Below, piece after piece: positions 1 through 8,584 of a stretch of 64,000 nt of DNA. This DNA is from VMDJ01 sp038146785 (GTDB lineage Bacteria > Pseudomonadota > Gammaproteobacteria > Chromatiales > Chromatiaceae). The position numbers were made by a program, and so were the translations under genes. The notes beneath the pieces are model-generated. The model saw only the letters and a program-made list of their open reading frames with translations, made no database searches and was not told the DNA's origin. Position 1 is the first letter of the stretch. Each line of letters starts with the position of its first letter. The stretch is taken from assembly GCA_038146785.1 (NCBI GenBank), contig JAYQSI010000014.1, positions 15,047-79,046 on the forward strand. The letters run 5' to 3'.

Positions 1-309
1 ACTGAAGCTGCGCGCAGCTTAGGATTACGCGAAAACAAAATCATGTCGCTGATCATCGTGCCGCAAGCGATGCGCGTGATTGTTCCTTTGCTTAACTCTG
101 AATATCAATCACTGGTTAAGAACTCGACACTGGCTGCTGCGATTGGCTACCCCGACTTATTTAATGTTTTCGTGGGTACGGCGCTTAATCAAACCGGCCA
201 AGCCATCGAAACGATTTTCATGACCATCATTGTTTACTTCATTGTAAATATGGTGATCTCCTTTTTGATGAACCGCTTTAACAGTGCTGTGTCACTGGTG
301 AGTCGATAG
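1..309 (+). CDS. aapQ: Polar amino-acid ABC transporter permease AapQ, 3' end only
   Basis: This is the last 102 codons of an inner-membrane permease; the 5' part lies outside the window. The frame is open from base 1. The first residues read EAARSLGLRENKI and are followed by a proline-containing hydrophobic stretch. This is the EAA cytoplasmic loop by which ABC permeases dock on their ATPase. The rest is hydrophobic and ends in a polar tail typical of the HisM/GlnP family. The gene lies 6 bases before aapM, and aapM is followed by aapP, so the assignment to AapQ rests on gene order plus the EAA loop. The substrate is probably glutamate, aspartate or a broad set of polar amino acids, which is inferred from the family. 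Confidence 0.85.
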   Translation, partial: TEAARSLGLRENKIMSLIIVPQAMRVIVPLLNSEYQSLVKNSTLAAAIGYPDLFNVFVGTALNQTGQAIETIFMTIIVYFIVNMVISFLMNRFNSAVSLVSR

Positions 310-315
310 GAGGGC

Positions 316-1419
316 ATGATGAAAGAATTTCAACCTAGCTCACCTCGCTCAGCACCGGTTAAAAGCGTCGGCTTAATCGCTTGGCTACGAGAGAACTTAT
401 TTTCATCTATCCCTAATGCGGTAGTGACCATCGCTTTTATCAGCGCTCTGGCCTATTACATCCCTCTACTCATCGATTGGGCCTTCTTGTCAGCTAACTT
501 CAAGGGCGAGACAGAAGCAGCCTGTGTTAATGATGGTGCTTGCTGGGTCTTTGTTAACGCATGGTCTTATCAGTTCTTCTATGGCACTTATCCACCTGAA
601 GAAGTTTGGCGCATCAATCTCACCATTGTTTTACTGATCTTGGTGATCATCGGCTCTTTCGCCTTACCGAAATCGATTCGCTTAAAGACCTCCATCGCCG
701 CTTGGCTACTGCTTCCGATTGTCGGGATCGCACTTTTAGATGGCCGCTTGCTGGGCTTAGAGATGGTGAGCACTGACCTTTGGGGCGGCTTTACCTTGAA
801 TGTCTTTATGGCCACCGCAAGCATTGTGGTTGCCTTCCCCTTCAGCTTTCTGTGGGCACTGGGTCGTCGCTCAGACATGCCGTTTATTCGCTCTGTCTCA
901 GTGATCTTTATCGAGTTCTTCCGTGGCGTACCTGTGCTGTCGTTGTTCTTTATGGGCTCAGTAATGCTGCCGCTGTTTTTCGCAGAAGGTACCAACGTCG
1001 ACAAACTCATCCGAGTTTGGCTAGTACTGATCTTCTTTATGTCGGGTTACATGGCAGAAGTGTTCCGCGGTGGATTCCAAGCTGTTCCCAAAGGTCAGTA
1101 CGAAGCAGCTGATTCCATCGGCTTAGGTTATTGGCAAAAGATCATGCTGATCATCCTGCCTCAGGTCATCAAGATCTCGATGCCAAACATCTTGGCAACC
1201 TTTGTCATGCTATTTAAGAACACCACTTTCTTATTGATCATCGGCATTCCTGAAGTGGTACAAACCTTACAAACTGCGCTATCTAACTCTTACTGGTTAG
1301 GTGGTCACGCCCTTGAGGGCTATCTATTTGTTTTCCTCGTTTTCTGGGGAAGCTGTTTCGGCATGTCGTTATTGGCGAGCCGCATCGAACGCACTATGAA
1401 TACTGATAAGAGAGACTAA
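316..1419 (+). CDS. aapM: Polar amino-acid ABC transporter permease AapM
   Basis: This 367-residue protein is the second permease of an Aap-type uptake system. It has a long N-terminal part with two predicted membrane segments (about residues 33-55 and 95-115) separated by a periplasmic loop, as in AapM but not in shorter HisM-type permeases. The C-terminal half carries the core permease domain with an EAADSIGLGYWQKI docking loop near residue 264. A good ribosome site (AGGAGG) precedes the start; Met1 and Met2 are adjacent and cannot be told apart. It follows aapQ by 6 bases and is 2 bases from aapP, so the genes are co-transcribed. The solute-binding gene aapJ should lie upstream of the window. 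Confidence 0.9.
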   Translation: MMKEFQPSSPRSAPVKSVGLIAWLRENLFSSIPNAVVTIAFISALAYYIPLLIDWAFLSANFKGETEAACVNDGACWVFVNAWSYQFFYGTYPPEEVWRINLTIVLLILVIIGSFALPKSIRLKTSIAAWLLLPIVGIALLDGRLLGLEMVSTDLWGGFTLNVFMATASIVVAFPFSFLWALGRRSDMPFIRSVSVIFIEFFRGVPVLSLFFMGSVMLPLFFAEGTNVDKLIRVWLVLIFFMSGYMAEVFRGGFQAVPKGQYEAADSIGLGYWQKIMLIILPQVIKISMPNILATFVMLFKNTTFLLIIGIPEVVQTLQTALSNSYWLGGHALEGYLFVFLVFWGSCFGMSLLASRIERTMNTDKRD

Positions 1420-1421
1420 CC

Positions 1422-2186
1422 ATGACAGCCATCTCATCTAACTCGAATTCTGAAGATGTCATCGTTATCGAAAACCTGAATAAGTGGTACGGCAACTTTC
1501 ACGTGCTGCGTGATATCAATCTGCGCGTAAAGAAAGGCGAACGTATTGTTATCTGCGGTCCATCAGGTTCAGGCAAATCAACCATGATTCGCTGCATCAA
1601 TCGCTTAGAAGAATTCCAAGAAGGCTCTTTGGTTGTTGATGGTGTTGAGATGATCGAGGATGTGAAAAACATCGAAACGATCCGTAAAGATGTGGGCATG
1701 GTATTCCAACACTTTAACCTCTTCCCTCACCTCACAATTCTCGAAAACCTTACCTTAGGTCCTATCTGGGTACAGAAGAAACCAAAGGCAGAAGCAGAAG
1801 CGATCGCGATGAAATACCTCGAGCGGGTAAAGATTCCTGATCAAGCTAACAAATACCCAGGGCAACTCTCTGGCGGTCAGCAGCAACGTGTGGCGATTGC
1901 ACGTTCTCTCTGTATGAATCCAAACATCATGTTGTTCGATGAGCCGACCTCAGCACTCGATCCTGAGATGATCAAAGAGGTATTGGACGTCATGATTGAG
2001 CTAGCACAAGATGGCATGACCATGCTCTGTGTTACCCACGAGATGGGCTTTGCGAAGAAAGTTGCTGACCGTGTGATCTTTATGGATGGCGGTGAGATTG
2101 TGGAAGAGAACGAGCCAGAGGCCTTCTTTAGCAACCCACAAGTCGACCGTACACAGCAGTTCTTAGAACAGATCCTAAACCACTAA
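1422..2186 (+). CDS. aapP: Polar amino-acid ABC transporter ATPase AapP
   Basis: This 254-residue cytoplasmic ATPase powers the AapQM permease. It shows Walker A GPSGSGKS near residue 46, the Q-loop, the ABC signature LSGGQQQRVAIAR near residue 154, Walker B LFDEPTSALDPE and the switch histidine in CVTHEMGF. Length and motifs match GlnQ/HisP/AapP. It starts 2 bases after aapM and is the last gene of the operon. It ends only 3 bases before the stop of the convergent trhP gene, and no hairpin separates the two. Confidence 0.93.
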   Translation: MTAISSNSNSEDVIVIENLNKWYGNFHVLRDINLRVKKGERIVICGPSGSGKSTMIRCINRLEEFQEGSLVVDGVEMIEDVKNIETIRKDVGMVFQHFNLFPHLTILENLTLGPIWVQKKPKAEAEAIAMKYLERVKIPDQANKYPGQLSGGQQQRVAIARSLCMNPNIMLFDEPTSALDPEMIKEVLDVMIELAQDGMTMLCVTHEMGFAKKVADRVIFMDGGEIVEENEPEAFFSNPQVDRTQQFLEQILNH

Positions 2187-2189
2187 GGT

Positions 2190-3503
2190 TTAATCAACGA
2201 AGCGTGCCACCAAGCCCATTCGGTCCGTGCCGAGTGGCAAGCGCGTGCGCACTACCCAACCATCACCTTTGGCTTCATCAACCTTATGACCTTTCTTATC
2301 AATCATCTCGCTCAGCGTGAAACGATGATTGCCTGATGGCGTAATCAATTCCATCTTGTCGCCAACAGCAAAGCGGTTCTTCACGATCAATTCCGTCAAA
2401 CCTGAATCGTTATCGGTTTCACCAACTTCAGCAGCAAACTGTGACTTATCCGCCATTGACGCACCGGTACGGTATTGCTGCAACTCTTGCGACTCATGAC
2501 GCTCAAAGAAGCCATCGGTATATCCACGATTAGCCAGGTTCTCAAGCTCCGCCAAAAGCTGTGGATCAAAAGGTCTACCCGCTACCGCATCATCAATCGC
2601 TTTGCGATACACCTGCGTGGTACGTGCGGTGTAGTAATGCGACTTCGTACGCCCTTCGATCTTTAAACAATCCACACCGATCTGCGTCAAACGATGCACG
2701 TGCTCAACCGCACGCAAATCACGCGAGTTCATGATGTAAGTACCATGCTCATCTTCAAAGATCGGCATGAACTCACCTGGACGATTACGCTCTTCCAAGT
2801 AGTAAATCTCATCGGCTGCTGGATGACGTTTAATGTCTGATAGCGCAACAGATGGAATCGAGGTGTCATTCACTGCATCAAAATCATCTTTAGCGATTTT
2901 GTAATCCCAACGACATGAGTTAGTACAGGTGCCTTGATTCGCATCGCGATGATTAAAGTAGCCTGATAATAAACAACGACCTGAATAGGCGATACACAGC
3001 GCACCGTGAACAAACACTTCGAGCTCCATGTCTGGACAGTCATCACGAATCGCGGCGACTTCATCAAGCGACAGTTCGCGCGACAAGATCACACGAGTTA
3101 AACCCATCGACTGCCAGAACTTAACACCCGCCGAGTTCACCGTATTGGCTTGAACCGACAAATGAATAGGCATATCAGGCCAGTGTTGACGCACCAGCAT
3201 AATCAGACCCGGATCAGCCATGATCAGCGCATCAGGACCCATATCGATAACAGGCTCGATATCATCTAAAAAGGTTTTCAACTTGGCACCATGCGGCATC
3301 GCATTAGTCGCCACAAAGAACTGCTTACCTTGCGCATGCGCTTCCGCAATACCGGTACGCAAATTATCTTCTAGAAAATCATTATTACGCACACGCAAAC
3401 TGTAGCGAGGCATACCCGCATAGATCGCATCCGCGCCATACGCATAGGCGTAGCGCATATTGCGTAACGTACCGGCCGGTGAAAGAAGCTCAGGCGCTTT
3501 CAT
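2190..3503 (-). CDS. trhP: U32-family tRNA hydroxylation protein TrhP (YegQ)
   Basis: This 437-residue member of the U32 'peptidase' family matches YegQ/TrhP, which takes part in prephenate-dependent 5-hydroxyuridine formation at tRNA position 34. The N-terminus PELLSPAGTLRNMRYAYAYG is characteristic. The middle has the family cysteines (GALCIAYSGRC, then GTCTNSCRW, then a later C in VDCLKIEG) that probably bind an iron-sulfur cluster. I chose the ATG at 3503, which begins MKAPELLSPAG like E. coli YegQ and has an AAGGA about ten bases upstream; the longer frame to 3542 has no support. It is a single gene between aapP and the soe terminator. Confidence 0.88.
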   Translation of the reverse strand: MKAPELLSPAGTLRNMRYAYAYGADAIYAGMPRYSLRVRNNDFLEDNLRTGIAEAHAQGKQFFVATNAMPHGAKLKTFLDDIEPVIDMGPDALIMADPGLIMLVRQHWPDMPIHLSVQANTVNSAGVKFWQSMGLTRVILSRELSLDEVAAIRDDCPDMELEVFVHGALCIAYSGRCLLSGYFNHRDANQGTCTNSCRWDYKIAKDDFDAVNDTSIPSVALSDIKRHPAADEIYYLEERNRPGEFMPIFEDEHGTYIMNSRDLRAVEHVHRLTQIGVDCLKIEGRTKSHYYTARTTQVYRKAIDDAVAGRPFDPQLLAELENLANRGYTDGFFERHESQELQQYRTGASMADKSQFAAEVGETDNDSGLTELIVKNRFAVGDKMELITPSGNHRFTLSEMIDKKGHKVDEAKGDGWVVRTRLPLGTDRMGLVARFVD

Positions 3504-3600
3504 AATGATTTCCTTAGTTAAGTGCGCGTATTCTAATGACAATCAGTCACTTGCACTACAGCGATACCCGCACAGCTAACAGTATTTCTTGCTTTTAGGC

Positions 3601-3630
3601 ACAAAAAAGCCCCCTTTCGGGGGCTTCTTA
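3601..3630 (-). terminator. Rho-independent terminator after soeC
   Basis: Arms AAGCCCCC (3607-3614) and GGGGGCTT (3619-3626) form an 8-bp stem with loop TTTC. Read on the minus strand, the stem is followed by a run of six T (bases 3603-3608), immediately downstream of the soeC stop. It probably ends the soeABC transcript. Confidence 0.85.
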
Positions 3631-3643
3631 GACCATACGTCGA

Positions 3644-4636
3644 TTAACCGACCGTTTGGTAATACAGGTTTTGAGGGTGCTTACCTTCGGTAAAGAAATA
3701 CCAACGCTCAGCAACCAAACCAATGTACTGCACGACAAAGGCCACCAACGGAAGTGTTGCCGAATTTGTCGCCTCACCCGCTGCCAACAAAGCCACCGGT
3801 GCTGCAAACACAGCCACTAGGAAGAACAGTCGAATAAACGCGAGGGTCGCATTTGATGCACCGTGGAAATATTCCTTGGTGTTAAACGAACCACCCATAA
3901 AGCCCATTGAACGTTGCGTGATATGCGTATGACGAACACCCAATGCTGAACGCAAAGTCGACTTATGCTTGATACGACCATTACGCCACATCGAGAAGCC
4001 ACGGGTTACGGCTGACATGATGGTGAAGATCACCGCCCATGAGCCAAAGAACACAATCAGATCAATACCAGCCCATGCCGAGAATGCTGCCGCCAAGGTG
4101 AAGCCAGAAGCCAAACCAAAGAGCATGAAGTTAGCGACCGTTAAGGGGTGATGCCACTCCTGCAAGAAACGCAAGCTCGCATAGATCATTGCTGTGCTAA
4201 TAAATAACGTGATCGATAACAACACGCCGATCGTACCAATGATCAAGCTAGCATCAACGGGTAACACACCTTTGATCACAAACAACGGCTGTGTCCATTG
4301 CATGTAATGCGCCAAGCCATACAAAAACACAAAGAACATAAACACAGGAAGCGCGATCAACTCTCGCGATAACCATGAGGTACGCCATTGCGACATGCCA
4401 CGCCATGCACGCGTAATAAAGTAGCTAGGCTTTCCTAAGTGGAAAACCGCAGCGACCAAACCACCCGCAAGAAAGATCAGTGACAACAAGCTACCCATTG
4501 CATAAAAACTTACGTTGTCTTGTGCGGGAAGCAGGTTAGCAATTGAATAAACCTGACCGGTCACCAAGGCCATAAACAAGCCTTGAGCTGCACCAATCAA
4601 AGTCGTTAAGAAAATTACAGAAAACGCCGGATGCAT
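3644..4636 (-). CDS. soeC: SoeC, membrane anchor of sulfite dehydrogenase SoeABC
   Basis: This 330-residue protein is almost wholly hydrophobic, with about eight membrane helices, and resembles the DmsC family of quinone-interacting anchors. It starts 14 bases downstream of soeB and is followed by a strong terminator. In sulfur oxidisers SoeC holds the SoeAB catalytic dimer on the cytoplasmic face and passes electrons to the quinone pool. DmsC-like anchors are poorly conserved, so the role is supported mainly by its position next to soeA and soeB in a genome carrying dsr. It could also be annotated generically as DmsC/YnfH. Confidence 0.85.
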   Translation of the reverse strand: MHPAFSVIFLTTLIGAAQGLFMALVTGQVYSIANLLPAQDNVSFYAMGSLLSLIFLAGGLVAAVFHLGKPSYFITRAWRGMSQWRTSWLSRELIALPVFMFFVFLYGLAHYMQWTQPLFVIKGVLPVDASLIIGTIGVLLSITLFISTAMIYASLRFLQEWHHPLTVANFMLFGLASGFTLAAAFSAWAGIDLIVFFGSWAVIFTIMSAVTRGFSMWRNGRIKHKSTLRSALGVRHTHITQRSMGFMGGSFNTKEYFHGASNATLAFIRLFFLVAVFAAPVALLAAGEATNSATLPLVAFVVQYIGLVAERWYFFTEGKHPQNLYYQTVG

Positions 4637-4650
4637 AGTACCAATCTCCC

Positions 4651-5373
4651 TTAGAACGCGACGTCGTCGAGTGTGTCGCCCGTTGCCGCTGGCAATGGGT
4701 TTTCTTTATCCAATGGGTTATCCACGCGCACCAACTCATCTTCGAAGATACGAATACGTGTTTTACGACGTGGCAGATAATGGTTTGCAGGTTGAGTACC
4801 CCATTCAGGCATCAACTGATAACCACCTTCTTCACGGATTGCGATTGAAGCTTCCGAATCCGGATCATGCACATCACCAAACAAACGCGCACTTGTAGGA
4901 CATGCCAAAACACATGCCGGCTTACGCTCAGACTCAGGTTTTGTTTCGTCAGTGATACGGTCGATACATAGGGTGCACTTCTTCATCACCTTTTGCATCT
5001 CATCAAGCTCGCGCACACCGTAAGGACATGCCCATGAGCAGTACTTACAGCCGATACACTTATCGTAATCAACCAGCACTACGCCGTTATCTTCACGCTT
5101 GTACGATGCGCCTGTAGGACATACCGGCACACAAGGCGGCTCTTCGCAATGTAAGCAGCTCTTCGGGAAGTGAACGGTTTCCGTATTCGGATACTCACCC
5201 ACTTCGTAGGTTTGAACACGGTTAAAGAAGGTGCCTGTTGGATCAGCATCATATGGACGCTCATCCACCATCGAACCTGCCCAGCCAGAGGTGTTCCATT
5301 CTTTACAAGAAGTCACGCAAGCATGGCAGCCTACGCAAACGTTTAAATCAATTACCAATGCAAGTTGAGTCAT
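4651..5373 (-). CDS. soeB: SoeB, iron-sulfur subunit of sulfite dehydrogenase
   Basis: This 240-residue ferredoxin-like subunit has no signal peptide. Four cysteine clusters are visible: CVGCHACVTSC near residue 15, CLHCEEPPCVPVC near 73, CIGCKYCSWAC near 106, and CTLCIDRI followed by CVLAC near 137-160. They would bind four [4Fe-4S] clusters that carry electrons from the molybdenum site in SoeA to SoeC. It lies between soeA (20 bases upstream) and soeC (14 bases downstream). The arrangement is typical of DMSO-reductase-type enzymes; the sulfite assignment is an inference from the dsr context and subunit lengths. Confidence 0.9.
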   Translation of the reverse strand: MTQLALVIDLNVCVGCHACVTSCKEWNTSGWAGSMVDERPYDADPTGTFFNRVQTYEVGEYPNTETVHFPKSCLHCEEPPCVPVCPTGASYKREDNGVVLVDYDKCIGCKYCSWACPYGVRELDEMQKVMKKCTLCIDRITDETKPESERKPACVLACPTSARLFGDVHDPDSEASIAIREEGGYQLMPEWGTQPANHYLPRRKTRIRIFEDELVRVDNPLDKENPLPAATGDTLDDVAF

Positions 5374-5393
5374 TATCTTTCTCTCTTGTCGGC

Positions 5394-8303
5394 TTAATCT
5401 TTAATGCCAGTCTTTTTACGGAACATGCCCGCAAAATAGGCTTGGAACTTGCCACGCTTCTTATCCTGACCCGGAACGCGACGTTGTGGTTTGAACTGCG
5501 GGAAGCTCACTGCAGGCTCATTACTGTCTGCCTTATAAACCTTCACACGTACGTCATACCAAGCCGCTTGACCTGTCACAGGATCTGAATTCGACATGTG
5601 TGGGCCAGCTTTGCATGGCGGCAACTCTTCTGAGATCACATGGTTTAGTAAGAAACCTTTTTGTGATTCATTCGCTTTACCATCTAAGCCCCATGCGCCA
5701 GATGCTTTACCGATTGCATTCCAGGTCCAGACCGTACCTGGCTCAACAGATTCTGAGAAACGCGCCTGACAGCGCACCTTGCCATGAACCGATTCAACCC
5801 ATACCCAGTCACCGTCGTTGAAGCCTTGCTTCTCACCGATGTCTGGACTCATGTAGAGATAGTTATAGGTATGGATCTGACGAAGCCACGCATTCTGGCT
5901 ATCCCACGAGTGATACATCGCCATCGGACGCTGGGTAATCGCATTCAATGGGTACTCTTGCGTATCCACCAAGTTTGATTCCAATGTCTCGTGATAGAAC
6001 GGCAATGGATCCATGTAGGTTTCTAAACGGCCACGCAAACGCTCAGGTGGTTGACGACCTGTTGTCTTACCTTGTGCGGCACGACGGAACTTTTGCAGCA
6101 CCTCTGAATAGATATGCACATTAATTGGCTCTGCATAACGCGTCATACCGTGTGCACGTGCCCATTCGAGATAACCTTTGTTCCAGTTACGCATGTACTG
6201 GTACGACTTAGGTAACTCGTAATGGAAGACACAGTTGTTCTTCGCGTACATCTCCCACTGACGTGGATTGGCTTCACCCTTAAGGAACTTCTCACCACCT
6301 TTGCCACGCCAACCTGATAGGAAGCCGATGCCCGAGCCAGGAGAGGTTTCGTAGTTGACGATAAAGTCTGGGTAATCACGGAACTTACGTGAACCATCAT
6401 CATTCACAAATGCTGGCAAACCTAAACGGGTACCCATTTCAACGATCACATCTTGGAATGGCTTACAGTCACCTTTTGGTGGCACAACAGGAATACGCAC
6501 TGAATCCACCGGACCATCAAATTCTGAGATCGGACGATCAAGCATCGACATTGCATCGTGACGCTCAAGATAGGTGGTATCTGGCAATACCAAATCCGCG
6601 AACGCGACGGTTTCTGATTGGAATGCATCACACACAATCAAGAACGGGATCTTGTACTCACCAGTCTCATCTTTATCTGTGAGCATCTCGCGAACCTTCG
6701 CGGTGTTCATCGATGAGTTCCATGCCATGTTCGCCATGAATAGCAACATGGTGTCAATTTTGTACGGGTCGCCACGCCACGCATTGGTGATCGCGTTGTG
6801 CATCAAGCCGTGAACCGACAATGGGTATTCCCAAGAGAACGCTTTATCCAAACGCAGCGCTTCACCTTTGTCATCAACGAACAGATCTTTAGGATCTGCA
6901 GGCCAACCCAATGGCATACCATTCAACGGTGTATTGGGTTGCACATCATCGATGCTATTAGGCGGCTTAGGACATGGTGGAATTGGACGCGGGAATGGCG
7001 CCTTATGACGGAAGCCCCCAGGGGTATCAATAGTACCTAACAGGGTCATCAATACCGACATCGCACGAATGGTTTGGAAACCGTTAGAGTGCGCCGCCAA
7101 TCCACGCATCGCATGGAAAGCAACCGGTGAACCTTTCACACTCGCGTGCTCATTACCCCAAACATCAGTCCACTGAATAGGCAGCTCAATCTTTTGATCG
7201 CGCGCTACAACACCCATCTCATGCGCGAGACGAATGATGGTTTCTTTTGGAATACCGGTAACACCTTCAGCCCACTCAGGCGTGTATTCCTCAACACGCT
7301 CTTTAAGCATTTGGAAAGCCGTCTTAACCGGCTTACCGTTAACTTCATACTTACCTAATAGGTAAGGATCAGCGCCCTCTTCGCGAACGTTGACCGCTTG
7401 ATTGGTTTTACGATCCCACCACAGTTTGTTTTGTGGATCGAAACACCCTTCTTCACCTGGATCATTGGTACGGATAAACATACCGTAGTCATCTGACTCA
7501 GCATCCAAGTTAATCAATTCGGCTGAGTTGGTGTAGTTAACCAAGAAGTCACGATCGTAAAGACCTTGTGCAATCAGCTCATGGATGATCGCAAGGAACA
7601 ATGCACCATCAGTACCCGGACGAATAGGAACCCACTCGTCTGCAATCGCTGAGTAACCCGTACGCACTGGGTTAATAGTGATGAATCGACCACCTTGGCG
7701 CTTGAACTTCGACAGCGCGATCTTCATTGGATTTGAGTGATGGTCTTCAGCCGTACCAATCATGATGAACAGCTTAGAGCGATCGAGGTCAGGACCACCG
7801 AACTCCCAGAACGAACCGCCGATCGAATAGATCATGCCTGCGGCCATATTCACCGAACAGAAACCACCGTGCGCTGCGTAATTTGGCGTACCAAACTGCT
7901 TCGCAAACAAACCGGTTAATGCCTGCATCTGGTCACGGCCAGTGAAGACAGCAAACTTCTTAGGATCAGTTTCACGTAGATGCGATAAACGCTCTTCCAT
8001 GATCTTGAACGCCTGATCCCACGAGATCTCTTCGAAATCAGACTCACCACGCTTACCGCCCTTGCGGCGCATTAAAGGCTTAGTCAAACGCGCAGGTGAA
8101 TACTGCTTCATGATGCCTGAAGCACCCTTTGCACAGATCACACCCTTATTTAAAGGATGCTCTGGGTTACCTTCGATGTGGCGCACCTCACCATCACGTA
8201 AAGTGACGCGGATACCACAGCGACATGCACACATATAACAAGTCGTTGTTTTGGTCTCGACGCGACCGACTTCTGAATCGGTATGAGCAACTGGATCCAA
8301 CAT
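5394..8303 (-). CDS. soeA: SoeA, molybdopterin catalytic subunit of cytoplasmic sulfite dehydrogenase
   Basis: This 969-residue member of the molybdopterin oxidoreductase (CISM/DMSO reductase) superfamily would oxidise sulfite to sulfate in the cytoplasm. Near residues 22-60 the pattern CYMCACRCG with a later CAKG binds one [4Fe-4S] cluster. The central molybdopterin domains follow (for example GRDQMQALTGLF and IMIGTAEDHHSNP), then a C-terminal dinucleotide-binding domain. There is no twin-arginine signal, which distinguishes SoeA from the exported DMSO, polysulfide and thiosulfate reductases and agrees with the A. vinosum enzyme. It is the first gene of soeABC. Without a biochemical test, a polysulfide- or thiosulfate-type substrate cannot be fully excluded. 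Confidence 0.88.
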   Translation of the reverse strand: MLDPVAHTDSEVGRVETKTTTCYMCACRCGIRVTLRDGEVRHIEGNPEHPLNKGVICAKGASGIMKQYSPARLTKPLMRRKGGKRGESDFEEISWDQAFKIMEERLSHLRETDPKKFAVFTGRDQMQALTGLFAKQFGTPNYAAHGGFCSVNMAAGMIYSIGGSFWEFGGPDLDRSKLFIMIGTAEDHHSNPMKIALSKFKRQGGRFITINPVRTGYSAIADEWVPIRPGTDGALFLAIIHELIAQGLYDRDFLVNYTNSAELINLDAESDDYGMFIRTNDPGEEGCFDPQNKLWWDRKTNQAVNVREEGADPYLLGKYEVNGKPVKTAFQMLKERVEEYTPEWAEGVTGIPKETIIRLAHEMGVVARDQKIELPIQWTDVWGNEHASVKGSPVAFHAMRGLAAHSNGFQTIRAMSVLMTLLGTIDTPGGFRHKAPFPRPIPPCPKPPNSIDDVQPNTPLNGMPLGWPADPKDLFVDDKGEALRLDKAFSWEYPLSVHGLMHNAITNAWRGDPYKIDTMLLFMANMAWNSSMNTAKVREMLTDKDETGEYKIPFLIVCDAFQSETVAFADLVLPDTTYLERHDAMSMLDRPISEFDGPVDSVRIPVVPPKGDCKPFQDVIVEMGTRLGLPAFVNDDGSRKFRDYPDFIVNYETSPGSGIGFLSGWRGKGGEKFLKGEANPRQWEMYAKNNCVFHYELPKSYQYMRNWNKGYLEWARAHGMTRYAEPINVHIYSEVLQKFRRAAQGKTTGRQPPERLRGRLETYMDPLPFYHETLESNLVDTQEYPLNAITQRPMAMYHSWDSQNAWLRQIHTYNYLYMSPDIGEKQGFNDGDWVWVESVHGKVRCQARFSESVEPGTVWTWNAIGKASGAWGLDGKANESQKGFLLNHVISEELPPCKAGPHMSNSDPVTGQAAWYDVRVKVYKADSNEPAVSFPQFKPQRRVPGQDKKRGKFQAYFAGMFRKKTGIKD

Positions 8304-8360
8304 GCCTGTTTGCCTATTTTGTAAGTTAAATCTGATTACTGAGGTCTTACTGACACCCAG

Positions 8361-8392
8361 AGTAATAGTGCATTCTAATATTAGGTATTACT
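8361..8392. promoter_or_regulatory. AT-rich inverted repeats upstream of soeA
   Basis: The 281-base gap before soeA holds a perfect 10-base palindrome CTAATATTAG (8375-8384) lying between arms AGTAATA (8361-8367) and TATTACT (8386-8392). The two symmetries have different centres. They sit about 60-90 bases upstream of the soeA start and may be an operator. A further inverted pair, AGCCATT (8439-8445) and AATGGCT (8466-8472), lies between this and uup. No confident promoter was identified. Confidence 0.35.
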
Positions 8393-8584
8393 TATAATCA
8401 AACCACCCAAAAGAGGTAGCAAGTGACCCATAACCATAAGCCATTGAAAGCTATAGAAAATAAATAATGGCTAGTTTCAGGAAGTCGTTGAGAAATAAGG
8501 AATTTTTATTTATTGGCTCATTTGCCATAAATTCAACTAATTAAGTGAGTTAATCACAAAATAGAATTTTTCAGCGCAAATCGA

